From Pezicula radicicola (Eukaryota; Ascomycota; Leotiomycetes; Helotiales; Dermateaceae), in assembly GCA_003008705.1 (NCBI GenBank), contig PDUO01000035.1, positions 316,101-380,100 on the forward strand: a stretch of 64,000 nt of DNA, given 5' to 3'. Under the pieces are notes generated by a model, which saw only the letters and a list, made by a program, of their open reading frames with translations, was not told where the DNA came from and searched no databases. The position numbers were made by a program, and so were the translations under genes. Positions 10,635-21,512 of the stretch are shown piece by piece (within the stretch, counting starts at the first letter, position 1; each line of letters begins with the position of its first letter).

Positions 10635-12013
10635 TTGAACAACATATCAAAAACAAATTCACCCAGTCCATTCGCTGAATCAACCCTATATACAAAACCT
10701 CATTTCACCCAGGACTCAGAACTACTCATACTACTCGATTGGCGCCCACTTAAGCCCCATATACCCGGAACCACCACCCTTGACTATTCCAATTCATGTA
10801 TAAGATGGGTAAGAGACTGGTTTCCCAATCTTGAATAGTATTCGGTTCACGACCTCTACTGTAAGCAGGTTCCTATGTACGACAAATTGTCTGGACAGAG
10901 AATAACGAACTATGAACTGTACGGAACGGACCCATTACTACCATTTCACCTCTAGCAGAGTTACAAGTTCATTGCAGAGCAATCTGGAATCGTTGTTTTG
11001 TTTGGCCGCGCAGTGTTGGACTGGTTTCTTACGAAGTTTGACCCAGTATACAAGGACGGATGTTTCTACTTCAAGGTTGAGGAGGTGCCGGTAAGTATAT
11101 CAAATGTTCCCCCCTCTAAAAGATTATACTAATGTTATTGTGTTGTAGCGCGTGGCCTATTACATGGACCACCCTGAATACAGTCTCCGTTGGGCCTCAA
11201 GAATCAGACTAGATGCAACCCCAGCTGCACTAGAGTTACTCTCAGAAAATTACAATATCCCAATTAATAGCAGCTTACCGCCATCGACTTCCCCTCAAAA
11301 GAAAGATTGGACTCCTAGTAATGCACACATGATAGATGTTGTCCATGGAGATCGTGTGAGCAACTCTAACTGGCGTGTTACGATAGGAGAAAGGGTGAGG
11401 AGGCGTTGGGAGTCACTCTCAGCAGAAGCTTTTGGTTCTCAATTTCGGGATGTGAAAAACCTATGGGAGAATCCTAAGCTCAGAGGAGACCGCGCCAAGA
11501 AGATCGACATATACTGGGCTGATTCAGTGGATCAAGTCAATCGTGCTGAGTGGCTGAGGGCTTTCTGGGCTGATCCTGTCAACCGAGAAAAAATTATCTA
11601 AGAGAAACATTATATATTGGTCGGATCCTGCAAATCGAGCGCACTAGGCCGAGAAGATGATTGAGTGGTGGTCGAATCCCGCCAAACGAGCGCATCATTC
11701 CGAGAAGATAACTGAGTACTGGATGAATCCTGAGAAACGAGAAGCCCTATCTGAGTTTATGAAGATACGCTGGGCCGATCCTGTTACTCGAGAATCCTAA
11801 TCCAAGTCTATGAGGGATCGTTGGGATGATCCATAATACCAGGCTAGGCAGAAGGAGGGTGTTGAGAAAAGAAAAGTCGTAAACAGAACCAGGCTAAAGT
11901 CGCTCAACAGCCAGCCGAGCAGCAAGAAGCTGAAGCATATGCCAAAAAAACAAAAAACCAAGGAGAGGCGGGATGAGAACATACGACGGAAGGTTTTAAA
12001 CTTATTTGAGTAA
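10635..12013 (+). pseudogene. Broken gene with tandem W-x-(D/N)-P-x-x-R modules
   Basis: I do not recognise the protein. A frame starting at 10635 stays coding-like through in-frame TAG at 10836 and 10953, across a plausible phase-0 intron 11091-11148 (GTAAGT...ATACTAAT...TAG), to TAA at 11599. A one-base frameshift follows, then the same protein pattern continues through TAG 11645, TAA 11798 and TAA 11834 to a Lys/Arg-rich tail ending in the flanking repeat. From about 11460 it contains about eight units such as FWADPVNREK, WWSNPAKRAHHSEKITE and YWMNPEKREALSEFMK. They recall nuclease-associated modular (NUMOD3-like) DNA-binding repeats; that link is an inference. Every stop can arise from CAG/CAA or a similar codon by C-to-T change, as expected of RIP. 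Confidence 0.6.
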
Positions 12014-12082
12014 CCAACTTATTTGAGTAACCAACTTATTTGAGTAACCAACTTATTTGAGTAACCGACTTATTTAAGCAAC
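12000..12082 (-). repeat. 17-base tandem repeat related to the TTACTCAA arrays, opposite strand
   Basis: Four to five copies of AACTTATTTGAGTAACC are seen. Read on the minus strand this is GGTTACTCAAATAAGTT, the same TTACTCAA core as at 9897-10087 but inverted, so the two arrays face each other around the broken gene. Confidence 0.85.
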
Positions 12083-12413
12083 TCACTGATTCCAGTATTA
12101 AATTTAAAGCTTATACTTTAACAGTAAAGAAATGAAACTAAAGTACTTAAAAACGATTTTTGTTGTTGCTTTTAGGTGAAATGTTTCCCAGCTTTAGAAA
12201 AGTGGTTAATCCCTATCTAAAGTGGATATATACAAAGTAGGAGATAGGTATAGAAGGTTAAATATTTAGAATAGTGCTTTTAGACCTTGGGAAGACAAAA
12301 TATATAGCTCTTACAATATCTAAAGCTAACCGTCAATACTTGAGAGTGGATAATATTACTGATTATAAGTCCATCGAAAGATGTGGAATTAAGTTGGAGG
12401 GCTAGACACTCAT
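12083..12413. other. AT-rich interval, no gene seen
   Basis: This AT-rich stretch separates the inverted array from the 3' end of the acetyltransferase gene. Nothing with coding character was found. Confidence 0.6.
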
Positions 12414-14127
12414 CTAAGAAGACGTCTTTGGATCTCTAACCATGCAATAAAGCTTGCATAAATCTCCTTCATCCTCACAGTCCATTTGCTTCACAAAGTG
12501 GAAGCCCATGGACTCGTAAATTTTTATGTTCGGGACATCTCGGCTTGACTCGAGGTAGCATTTTACTCCCTCTTCATCTGCTTGCTTGGTAACTTCGCGT
12601 GCTAAAGCTTTCCCAATTCCTTTCCCTTGCTCTCCTGGTAACACTACCATGATATTAAGACTTAAACTCTCGGAGTTAGTTAACTTGTTCTAGACATTGT
12701 CTGGAGTAGGTCAAACATGATTTAGGAGCAATGAATAATTGAAAGTAGAAGGGACTTACAAGTAGTAGCCGCGAGGGTCGGTCCAGATCTCTGATTGAGC
12801 TTGAGCTTGTTTTGCTTTCCAAATGTAGTACCTCTATGGAGTTTAGAGTCAGCAAAGTCGCACAGAAAAATAAAAGTGATCTTCATTGAGGGCCTGGGGA
12901 GATATTAAAATTTCGTGCTTGTTGAATATATGCGAGGCTGCAAGTTACGCTGGACTTTGTATAGAAAGGAGGTAGTAATGGTGAGTGACCGCTTAATTTT
13001 GGATTATGTAGCAGGTTCAAGCACCGTTACTCTTTCTCTCACTTAAGAATTGTGTATACGACGACTTCGTAGTTCTTTAGTATACGCCTTTGGCGTCCGA
13101 GAAAGAAAGCCATAGGCTGACTTGCTCGAGCTGGGCTATGCACAACGTAGAATAGTCGAAGTGCGTAAGCCATATGACTGGTGGTGGTAGTACGGCTGAA
13201 CATTGAAACAAAAGGTACGAGGCCCTGTATATTGGACGGCCGACTCAAGACGAGGAATTCATGTCTGGCAATTCGGCCACCAATCTCACTGCCGCCACCA
13301 AGCTTGAAACATCCAAGAAATCTAGAGATGACCAGACGAACCTTCACATTGAGTCCACCCCTTCCGTACCAGAGATTCATTGCCACTTGCTGACCCCACC
13401 TGTAAGTTCTTAGAGTTAGTAATACTTCTTTCAGGTCGAATTAAGAGTGAGACATGATTCACGAACTTTGACACATGTTCTAGCCTCTAGAGTCAAGTTC
13501 GAAAGCTCATGAATCAGCCTAGATGGGGAAAATATGGCCCAGAGAATATCCTTACAGCTTCCATCCCTCATACCAGTTCGTCCAAGTCTGCGTTCCCGTT
13601 GCGGGAGGAAGCCAGCAGGAGATACCAAGGACTTTCTCCGGATTATCAGAATCCTTGTCTTTCGCCACGAAAAATAGAGCATTACGAATACCCCATCTAC
13701 ATCGAATGCCAAGAGATACTGAATTTCTGGTCAGGTCAAGCTGTAGCGCCACAATCAAATTAGTATTTGCTAGACAAGAAAAGTTGATGACGAGAATACA
13801 ATCAATTAGACACCAGCTGAAGTGGCGGAAAGAAAAAAAAGGCTTATTTCCAAGACAACGGAAAGTTGAGATGAGGCGGAGAAGCCTTGAATGTCGATCT
13901 CGTCGAAGCCACGCTCGAATTGGTTGGTTCTGGCAAGGGAATGACGAGGCATTTGTTTCGAACAAGACGAAAACCGGGGGGGGGGGCAGCTGGGGATTAT
14001 TTCAACCGACCTTCTTTCTATCATTAAAAACCCATAAATTGTAAGGGTCCTCAAAAAAGGCTTCCTGTATTGCGGACACAGCGCCTGGGATATCGGCTTC
14101 GGTGAGGGGGGTAATGGTAATAGCCAT
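12414..14127 (-). CDS. GNAT-family N-acetyltransferase
   Basis: An acetyl-CoA-dependent N-acetyltransferase of unknown substrate, predicted at 226 residues from five exons (minus strand): 14011-14127, 13556-13740, 13342-13399, 12760-12833, 12414-12660. The acetyl-CoA loop is PGEQGKGIGKALA (motif A), followed by the motif-B segment IYESMGFHFVKQMDCEDEGD. GISCWLPP, WYGRGGLN and EIWTDPRGYYFLNI match the common fungal GNAT layout. Two introns are unusually long for this window (270 and 508 bases). The 508-base one has a weak donor (GTTCGT) but a normal GCTGAC branch and TAG acceptor. Exon 3 reads openly into that intron for about 100 codons. Length and motif order are normal, so the gene appears intact. 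Confidence 0.85.
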
Positions 14128-15920
14128 TTGGGGTTATGAGCATGTAGTGGTGTAGTGTATAGTACAGGAATTATGGTGATACGGTGGTATTGGAGAGGTA
14201 GCGATGACCTGGATTGGCGTCTTTCTCAATTACTGCAAGGAACCTCCAGATGGGAGGTAGGTTGGAAGGAGAGTGGAATAACTACCTTTCTACTGTACGT
14301 ACTTTCGTACGAGTCACGGTAGTTCAGACGACTACTGTAGATGTTTTGAAGTTGGGGCTGACGTGAACTCAGCTTCCATTGGAACGGACGAGAGAAGTAA
14401 CACACGTGACTAGACATGATAAGGGCGGGCGTGCGGGCGATTGTTATTGGTTTGTTGGACTATTGGACGAGAGAGTTTGAAGGGCTCTTCCTTCGCGCAA
14501 TGCAAAACAAGAAGATGAACATCCATCAACCTGACGACGTTTCTTTGCTCTCCTTCTCTGCTCTCGTGTTCTCGTACTCTCATACTCTCATACCCGTGGT
14601 TTGAGGCCCGTACGGCCGCAATGCGATGCTAATAATGCCATGCTCTTCAAGTTCTTGGTCCTCATACTCTCTCAGCCTCGCAACGCCTCAGTCAGTCCGT
14701 TCTTTGCATGATGAACTGGTCTTGACTGATGATGCATTGAGGCTCTGGTTCAAGCTCGGTCGGTTTGGCGTCAAGTCTGCCTAGCCGCAAGGCTGAGGAT
14801 TCCAGTGGGCCTCTCTCCGCGACGACTTGCCCCCTTCTGGGCTGTCCGTCGTGTCCGTCATCTTCTCCGTTATCCGAGGGCTCCGACTCTCCCATCTAGG
14901 ATGATAGTACTTCGTAGCCACGGTTTGGATGCGACCTGCGACATGGGATATGCGACACCTGAACTTCACTCACCACTCGCTACTCGCATTCTGGACTCAA
15001 AGAATTGTGCGTGGACGGAGTGGCACGGATCCACGTCGTCCCTGACTTCGCCTTCCTGAAACCCGGCTTGCTTTGCACGAAACTCGACTCTGCGTCCCCT
15101 GACAGGGACCACAGGCACCACAGGCACCACAAGCTCTTCTCGATGCTCGCTAACCACTTGTCTCTCACCACCTCGCACCACTTCTCTGCAATGCTTTCCA
15201 GGACTTCCCTAGCTGCGCCCTATGATCTGCTACAAGGCAATGCCAGCTTGTCCAATTTGAGCCAGAGCTGAGCAACGCTGAGCTCTTGTGGGCAGCACCA
15301 TCATTCTACCCACAGTCTCACATCCACGCATAGTAGTAACACGCCGCACACTCAACGTCCCAAGACACTCGCGTGGCAGACCACTTTTGCCGTTGTGGCT
15401 GCAGGCCCGCTGAATCCAGAAGCCTCGACAATGCCCTCAACATGCTACTTTGGTGCCAAAGTTGGGCGCCCTGTCAACGTTAGGTAAATTTCCTCGCCTA
15501 GGCCTTACAATACGGTCTTGCATTATTTGCAGTCCCATGTGTCGTGACCTTTATGTGCTCCACTTTTCGCAGGAAGTATTATTGCGCTTGTATCAAACGA
15601 CTTCCGTGCATTCAGATCCAGATCCGCACTAGTCTGCTATGGTCTGTGGCCCTCTCATATACCTCGCTGCTCCCAAGCATTCTTTCTAGGAGGGATCTTC
15701 GCTTCTGATACACTCGTTCTTCTTTCATTCTCTTTTGCTTCTCTTCCATACACGACTGGTTCGTGACATTCTCCTTCTCGAGCAGGACTTGTCATGGACT
15801 TTTGAACCTTTGGGACTGCTCCTTCATACAAAGTTGAAGGATTTTTTTTTTGGTAGATGCTGGGCACCTCTCGAAGTCTGGCAGACGCCAACTCGAATTT
15901 GTAGGCCGTTTGGTCAGAGG
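14128..15920. other. 1.8-kb interval without a supported gene
   Basis: Short overlapping open frames on both strands lack family motifs or consistent splice sites. It contains a 19-base word shared with 21817-21835 (ACTGTACGTACTTTCGTAC at 14292-14310) and a short ACAGGCACC repeat near 15100-15130. The last part is probably promoter and 5' UTR of the following membrane protein. Confidence 0.5.
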
Positions 15921-17774
15921 ATGAATACGACGATGGCACCTGCACCAGTGGATGAAATGAGGCGGGATGCATTGGATCGCCTAGAACGACGACAACAATT
16001 GAACGATGGGACAACGCTGAAGAGGAGGGACGGAGACGGTGATGGAGACGGTGATGGAGATGGTGATGGAGGCGGCGGAGGAGGAGGAGGTGGTGGTGGT
16101 GGAAATAAGAACGGCTCTGGTGGCAACAAGAACAAGCAAAGCAACAAAGATGACGATCCAGACGATCCAGACGATCTAGATGATCCAGATCGTCCTCCAC
16201 AGAGCCCAAAAAGTTCCAAGAACCCTCCTCCCCCTCAGCAGACAATCGCAGCCACCACTTCGATCGTACAGGTCACCGCCAAACCATCTTCTACCTCTGT
16301 GACCATCGTTACTGTCCCGACAACCATTTCTAGTACCAGAGCCTCTATTGCACCACAACTGACACAATCAGCAGCACCTGTTAGTATGCCCAGTGAAGGT
16401 AAGGATCATAGATGCTGACCACTGCTAGTCTTTCTTTTCTACAGGATCCCCAACAACCACATTGGCGCCCTCAATCACTGCACAGTCATCACTATTTCAA
16501 TCGGACGGTGGGGCGCAGACTTCCGGTCAGCCACGGAAAGGTCTTGATCCCAATGATCCTACTGATACCGAAACCGCTTCCGCTACTTCCACCTCCAAAA
16601 CTAAGACGAAGATTCCCGCTACGACTACAACAGCTTTCCTCTCAGCGCAAGCAGAGACTGCAGCCGCGACTACAACTGTCTATCCTCTTATTCCTACGAA
16701 TACACCCCACCATAACAAAGACCATGGCTTGTCGCCTACAGCACAACACGTCTTGGTCGCTCTTGGAACGCTTGGTATGTGTCGCAGCATTGGGGTTGTA
16801 ACTGAATATGAACTAACAATCAATGATTAGGTGCTGTTGTCATAGTCGCTGCTATTGTCTTTTTCGTCATGCGCATGAGGAGAGTAGACATGTTCGCTGC
16901 CTTCCGTAAGAAGCCTGGAAACACCTTTGGGTTTCTCAAGGAGAGGGATTCATCTTCTGGAAGTTATGGTGCTGATGACGTCCCTCCTCCATATGGATTC
17001 ACATCGGATGAGAAAAGCATCTCCAAACAGCGAACACTTGATGGGTTCTTTTCCCCTGTAGCTGGCCCACCTCTTGCAACGCCCGAGAAAGCGGTGACCC
17101 TCTCGCAGGAAGACGCAAAACGACGGGAGCAGATGCGCGAGGTACTCTTAGATAACCCAGCTCAATTTGGCGTGAGCGGCACTCAGCAGGTGCAACAGAC
17201 GTCCACAGATACTCTCTATGTCCCACAGCCAGGACTCTCTCGGCAAGCTTCAGATGCAACACAGAACACTACCGGTGCGTATTACGGTGGAGATACATAC
17301 AACCCCGCAGAAAAGAACCAAAAGTACTTGAGTGAGCTCTCATCTTTATCCTCTGGTTTTGGAGACCAAATCATCCTACCGGAAGGCCTTGATCCTGGAC
17401 CACAGGATCCAAAGTATTCTCGCGCATCACGTCAAAGTTATCGCCAGTCACGTTTCTCCTGGGCACCGAGCCAAGCTGGAGGACCCGTAGGACAGCGAGA
17501 TACTGTCTACACGGCTACATCCGTGGAATCTGCTCCACGGTTCCGAACAGTTAATTCGTGGGTCAATCAGCAGAGTGATCGGGTGGAAAGGCACCAACAG
17601 ATTGCCAATGAGGTTCCCAACATGCCCGACATTCCTCCTTCTCTTTTGCCCGGACATCAAAGAAATATTAGCCAAGATCCTGCCTTCAGGCAACATCCGG
17701 GGAACGAGATTGAGTTGAGCCGGGGGACCAGAGTTCCAAGTAGTATCTTGGACAAAAAGACTGGTATTAATTAG
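15921..17774 (+). CDS. Single-pass membrane protein with Gly/Asp and Ser/Thr-rich ectodomain
   Basis: Not recognised by family; predicted at 583 residues from exons 15921-16398, 16445-16774 and 16831-17774. The start MNTTMAPAPVDEMRR was chosen as the first Met after a region without coding character; the frame is open to 15735, so an earlier start is possible. The N-terminal half has GDGDGDG and poly-Gly runs, an acidic DDPDDPDD stretch and a long Thr/Ser/Pro-rich segment. One hydrophobic helix (GAVVIVAAIVFFVM) is followed by basic RMRR, giving an outside-to-inside orientation. The cytoplasmic part has VPPPYGF and is Ser/Gln-rich. No clear signal peptide is seen. The layout resembles Mid2/Wsc-type surface sensors or mucin-like proteins, but that is only an analogy. 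Confidence 0.75.
16040..16102 (+). repeat. In-frame GGTGATGGAGAC/GGA minisatellite
   Basis: A short repeat of GGTGATGGA-type units running into GGAGGAGGAGG encodes the GDGDGDG and poly-Gly tracts of the membrane protein. It is likely length-variable. Confidence 0.8.
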
Positions 17775-18637
17775 GAAATCAGGATGGGCTCTCTCTGGCA
17801 AGATATGTTCAGTGTATATATATTATATTCCTTCGATTCTTTCGATTTTTCGAATCCTTCGAAATCTGCGGGCCTGGTGCTGCGTTGATCATTGACTGTT
17901 TTAAGCATAGCGCGGAGCATGGAGCGAACGAAGAACAACGAGAAAATATCTAATTTTGAGCTAGTCTTAAAAGCTCAAGGGGTGCAAATGGGAGGATGTA
18001 GGAGGAGTGGCAGAAATGGACGTGGAGAACTAGAGAGGAAGGGAGGAAGGAGGGAAAAGAGATGGTGAGATGTGGATGAGAACCGATGGAAGTAAATTTT
18101 TACCAAGGCCAGACTGTATGTATTATTCAAGTCTATGTCCAAAAGTAATGAGAACAGGCAAATTGGACCTTTCGCCCCATGGGAATGTGAATATGTGCTT
18201 CTGGTGCTTTGGTGAACGTGAAACCGGGTTAATGGGTCGCCGTATCAACACTCACACGCACTCGCACACGTGATTCTTAGTTAGACACACCCGACCCGAC
18301 CCCAGCTTGGCGCCATAGCACCTATGACCTCATTTGATAGGTCAGCTCAAAATAGCATTCAGGCTGCTCGAGGCGTCCAAGATACTCAGCCTCATTGATT
18401 CTCGTTTTTTGAGGTCCATTTCGTACAACGGCATTCAGCCCCAACGATACTGCGTCCCCTCACCTTAACGACTCCCTTTTATGATCTGCTACGTCCCGAA
18501 GACCCGTATCTAACCTTAGGAGAACCCAAGAAGAACCTAATCACGAAAGAAGAAAGACGAAGTACAGCTCACCATACCAAGAAGACCCTTCATCTGAAAG
18601 AAGTCAGACCAAGTCTTGCCACAGGCGCCAACGCACC
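17775..18637. other. Intergenic, no gene seen
   Basis: This is 3' flank of the membrane protein and promoter/5' UTR of the coiled-coil protein. It has a small CTTTCGATTCTTTCGAT cluster near 17832-17865 and CACACGCACTCGCACACG near 18250. No convincing frame. Confidence 0.5.
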
Positions 18638-20227
18638 ATGCTCGACGAGAATCTCCCTACCTTCTTCATAAAGTCCTCCTCAGAAACCCCGCTCTCGAGC
18701 ACCATATACTTAAGTCAGAATGGCTCCGAGCTGCAGCCAGAATATACCTTACGCCGTCCTGATCCAAAGACCCCAGCGTCGCAGAACCGATATGGCGTAG
18801 CACTTTACGACTCCTACAACCCAGAGGTTTTATATGCTGAAGTTTTGGTGGAACCAGAATGGACCCAGCCAACTCTTTCCCAAGCCGAGAGTCGAGCACA
18901 GAACGGCGTACCCCCTCCACCAGTTCCCATCGTTCCTAACAACTTCACCATCCAGCTGTACAACCCAGATCAGCAGGTGGTGGTCCGGCAGATAGCGGGG
19001 TCATGGAATTCTTCTGCCTATTGGGAATTTGAGATGCCACAGAGTACTTTTCGCATCCCTTCAGCTTCAGCACTTGACCGAAGTCAAAGTGATCCAGCAG
19101 TCTCAGACATTACACCCAAGGTAACATTTAAGTGGAAAAGAGACGGCAAACTCTCCAAGGATATTTCGTGTGCCTTGGTTGGAAGGTCAACAGATGGTCG
19201 CAAGAACAAGGAGCCCGACATTGTCGTTGCTATGTTTAAGGGTGGGAAGGATCTTACAATATATCAACCAAATATGCATCGCGTAGACGTCGAGGATGTC
19301 AAGGGTCTTGAGGTTGTCTTTATTCTTAGTGCGGCTGTGATCAAGGATATCTTTTTCAATGCCAGTCGAGACATGTTCAATATCAGTCCTACATCAGTTG
19401 CAGCAAATACCAAGAGGAAGAATAGCGGGCCTCCTGTACTAGGGATTGGGAGAACTGGAACTACGCCACCGGTTATGTCTGGAGCTACGATGTCTGGAGC
19501 TATTCAATCTACCCGGCCACTACAAAATATCCCTGCTTCTCAAATTCCTCCTCAAAACAACTCCAGGCCACAACAATCAGGACCTCGACCTCCGCCAGCA
19601 GATGCGAGGACGCAGTGGGAAATAGATGCAGAGACTGCCAGGTTAAAAGCTTTAGTAGAAGCCGAAGAAAAAGAGCGCGAACGACAAGAGCGGCTAGAAG
19701 AAAAGCGTATTAAAAAGATGCTGGAGGCAGAAGAAAAGGAGCAAAGAAGAAGAGATGCAGAAGTTGCCAAAGAGACGGAACGACTCAGGAAACAGTATGG
19801 CGTTACAGGAATGGATGCTGGACCAAGCGTACAATTTACCCCACCAGCTATGCCGCCTAGACCACAGCAGCCCTACCACCAACCACACTCATCATATTCT
19901 GGGCCTCCATCAAGGCCACAAGCCTTACCTCAACACCAAAGCGCGCCACATTCTTTTCCAGCGCCGGTCGTTAGGCCACAGAGCACGCCTCATACCCAAC
20001 CCACAAGTGGGCCTTTCAGCTATTCTACGATAAATGGCTTATGGGGAGGTCCACAACGACCGGCTACTAATTCAAACTCGCCGTACTTGCAAGCACCGGG
20101 TCAAGGCGCAGCAACTTCAAGTGGATTTTTCGGGCTCGGAGGAAGGCACAGGGAAGGGAATAGCAACCTTCTTAACGGAGGAAATGCTGGTAAGAAAGTC
20201 ACGAAGAAGAGAAGTGTTTTCTTTTAG
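18638..20227 (+). CDS. Proline/glutamine-rich coiled-coil protein, fungal hypothetical
   Basis: Not recognised; an uninterrupted 529-residue frame. The N-terminal 250 residues look globular (PTFFIKSSSETPLSS, VTFKWKRDGKLSKDI, DIVVAMFKGGKDLTIYQPN, VKGLEVVFILSAAVIKDIFF). Residues about 325-390 form a strongly charged coiled coil of the EAEEKERERQERLEEKR type. The remainder is Pro/Gln/Ser-rich and disordered and ends SGFFGLGG...KKVTKKRSVFF. There is no signal peptide or membrane segment, so it is probably cytosolic or nuclear. The start is the first Met after an in-frame stop and gives a compact N-terminus. Codon use is like neighbouring housekeeping genes, so the gene is very likely real. Confidence 0.85.
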   Translation: MLDENLPTFFIKSSSETPLSSTIYLSQNGSELQPEYTLRRPDPKTPASQNRYGVALYDSYNPEVLYAEVLVEPEWTQPTLSQAESRAQNGVPPPPVPIVPNNFTIQLYNPDQQVVVRQIAGSWNSSAYWEFEMPQSTFRIPSASALDRSQSDPAVSDITPKVTFKWKRDGKLSKDISCALVGRSTDGRKNKEPDIVVAMFKGGKDLTIYQPNMHRVDVEDVKGLEVVFILSAAVIKDIFFNASRDMFNISPTSVAANTKRKNSGPPVLGIGRTGTTPPVMSGATMSGAIQSTRPLQNIPASQIPPQNNSRPQQSGPRPPPADARTQWEIDAETARLKALVEAEEKERERQERLEEKRIKKMLEAEEKEQRRRDAEVAKETERLRKQYGVTGMDAGPSVQFTPPAMPPRPQQPYHQPHSSYSGPPSRPQALPQHQSAPHSFPAPVVRPQSTPHTQPTSGPFSYSTINGLWGGPQRPATNSNSPYLQAPGQGAATSSGFFGLGGRHREGNSNLLNGGNAGKKVTKKRSVFF

Positions 20228-20683
20228 ATTCATGATACCAAGGCATATTGGCAGACGGGACATTTATAGAATTGGAGGCTTTGGGGTTCAGGTCGGCGTT
20301 GATGGGGTTATGGATATGATCTTTCGATCCTCAATAAACAGAATCCAAATATGGACTGTACCGTACGAATTGGTTTATAAGGGATCATTTATTTTGAATA
20401 TTTACCTATTTAAAGATAAGATATGAACTTCAGTAACTCACTTGACTTGGGTAACTCAGTTCCCCTAATCTAAATGATCTCTCATAAACCTATTCGAACG
20501 GTTCTCGGGGTGGCAACTGAGCCATTTTGATTGGAATTTATATTCATGAATTAATATATATGGTACAATGAGGGAACAGTTTCTGTATCTCAGCTTGACA
20601 CCCAAATTATGCTGTATACAACTGGGCTAGAGTGCTCAAACACCCCAACAGGTGGAGGACGTTCGTCTTAATCTATGCATGTC
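20228..20683. repeat. Intergenic with a solo member of the TTACTCAA/TAACTCACTTG repeat family
   Basis: At about 20428-20510 the words GTAACTCACTTGACTTGGGTAACTC and ATCTCTCATAAACC occur, as in the repeats at 4.9 kb and 35.9 kb. The rest is AT-rich 3' flank between convergent genes. Confidence 0.5.
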
Positions 20684-21512
20684 TCATTGGCTCTTCTGGG
20701 CTTTCTTTCCCTTCATGATCTTCCTTCTCTGAGCCATCATATGAGTAAATAGTATATAGGAGCCTAGAACCGTTAGTCATGGTCTCTCACTCCAAAATCC
20801 AAACGAGAACACAACATACCCGGAATATAGATCAACAAAATCGCCTGCAAAACCCAAGCATACTCTTGTCTGATCTTCCTGGCCGGCTCAATTGCCTTGT
20901 AGATCAACCAACACTCACTGCTAATACCCAAGGGATAAAGCACAAAGAAAGTGTTATATCTCAGCCAAGAGATAACGCTCGGCTGGAATCCGCTAAGGGT
21001 GAATGTGAAATACGAATATCGGACTACTTCAGTGACACTCCATGCCACCAGCATGCTTGAGTATCCGGCAGATTTGGCGAGGATAGGGAAGTTATTGACG
21101 ATGCCCCAGACTAGGAGAAGACGGGAGGCTACTTGCATGCCTGTTGTACTAATGGGGGCTCGTACTATGCCTGTTTGTTCGTTTTGAAACTTGATCAGCC
21201 TTTTGTCCTCCCAATTTTCCTGGCCGAGGTTTCTCTATCATGGAGCACAACAGTCGTAGCAGAACCGAAGGAGAACAACCTACCAGTAGCAGCATGTACC
21301 ACCTCCAACAAAGCCATTGTCTGCGTCCATTTTGTAAAGTTTCCCACGCCTTTATATGCTTGTCCAAAGCCTACGAGAGGCACGAGTAATAGTACACGTC
21401 CTAGGACTGCGAGCCAGAGGACGGCGGAGGTGAAGTTGTAGAGGATGAGGTATTGAGTTTTGGGAGAGCTGGAAGTGAGGGGTTTGGAGGGTTTGCGCGT
21501 GGAGTCTGCCAT
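20684..21512 (-). CDS. PHS1: Very-long-chain (3R)-3-hydroxyacyl-CoA dehydratase (PHS1/HACD/PTPLA family)
   Basis: Catalyses the third step of the fatty-acid elongation cycle in the endoplasmic reticulum membrane, removing water from 3-hydroxyacyl-CoA for sphingolipid and very-long-chain lipid synthesis. Exons (minus strand) 21284-21512, 20820-21170 and 20684-20763 give 219 residues, close to yeast Phs1 (217). Seen: YLILYNFTSAVLWLAVLGR, LLEVVHAATGIVRAPISTT, SRLLLVWGIV, VAWSVTEVVRYSYFTF and WLRYNTFFVLYPLGISSE, which carries the Tyr and Glu expected for catalysis. The C-terminus is Lys-rich (KIMKGKKAQKSQ), as in ER membrane proteins. Introns of 113 and 56 bases have GT...AG ends. Several hydrophobic helices are evident. 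Intact. Confidence 0.95.

Noticed and set aside
13039..13386. 115-codon frame as a separate gene
   Set aside because: Its first codons are exon 3 of the GNAT gene; the rest is intron read-through, reported as a finding instead.
15655..16245. 196-codon minus-strand frame with many His and Leu
   Set aside because: It is the complement of the repetitive GDGD/Gly-rich coding region; repeat composition keeps all frames open.
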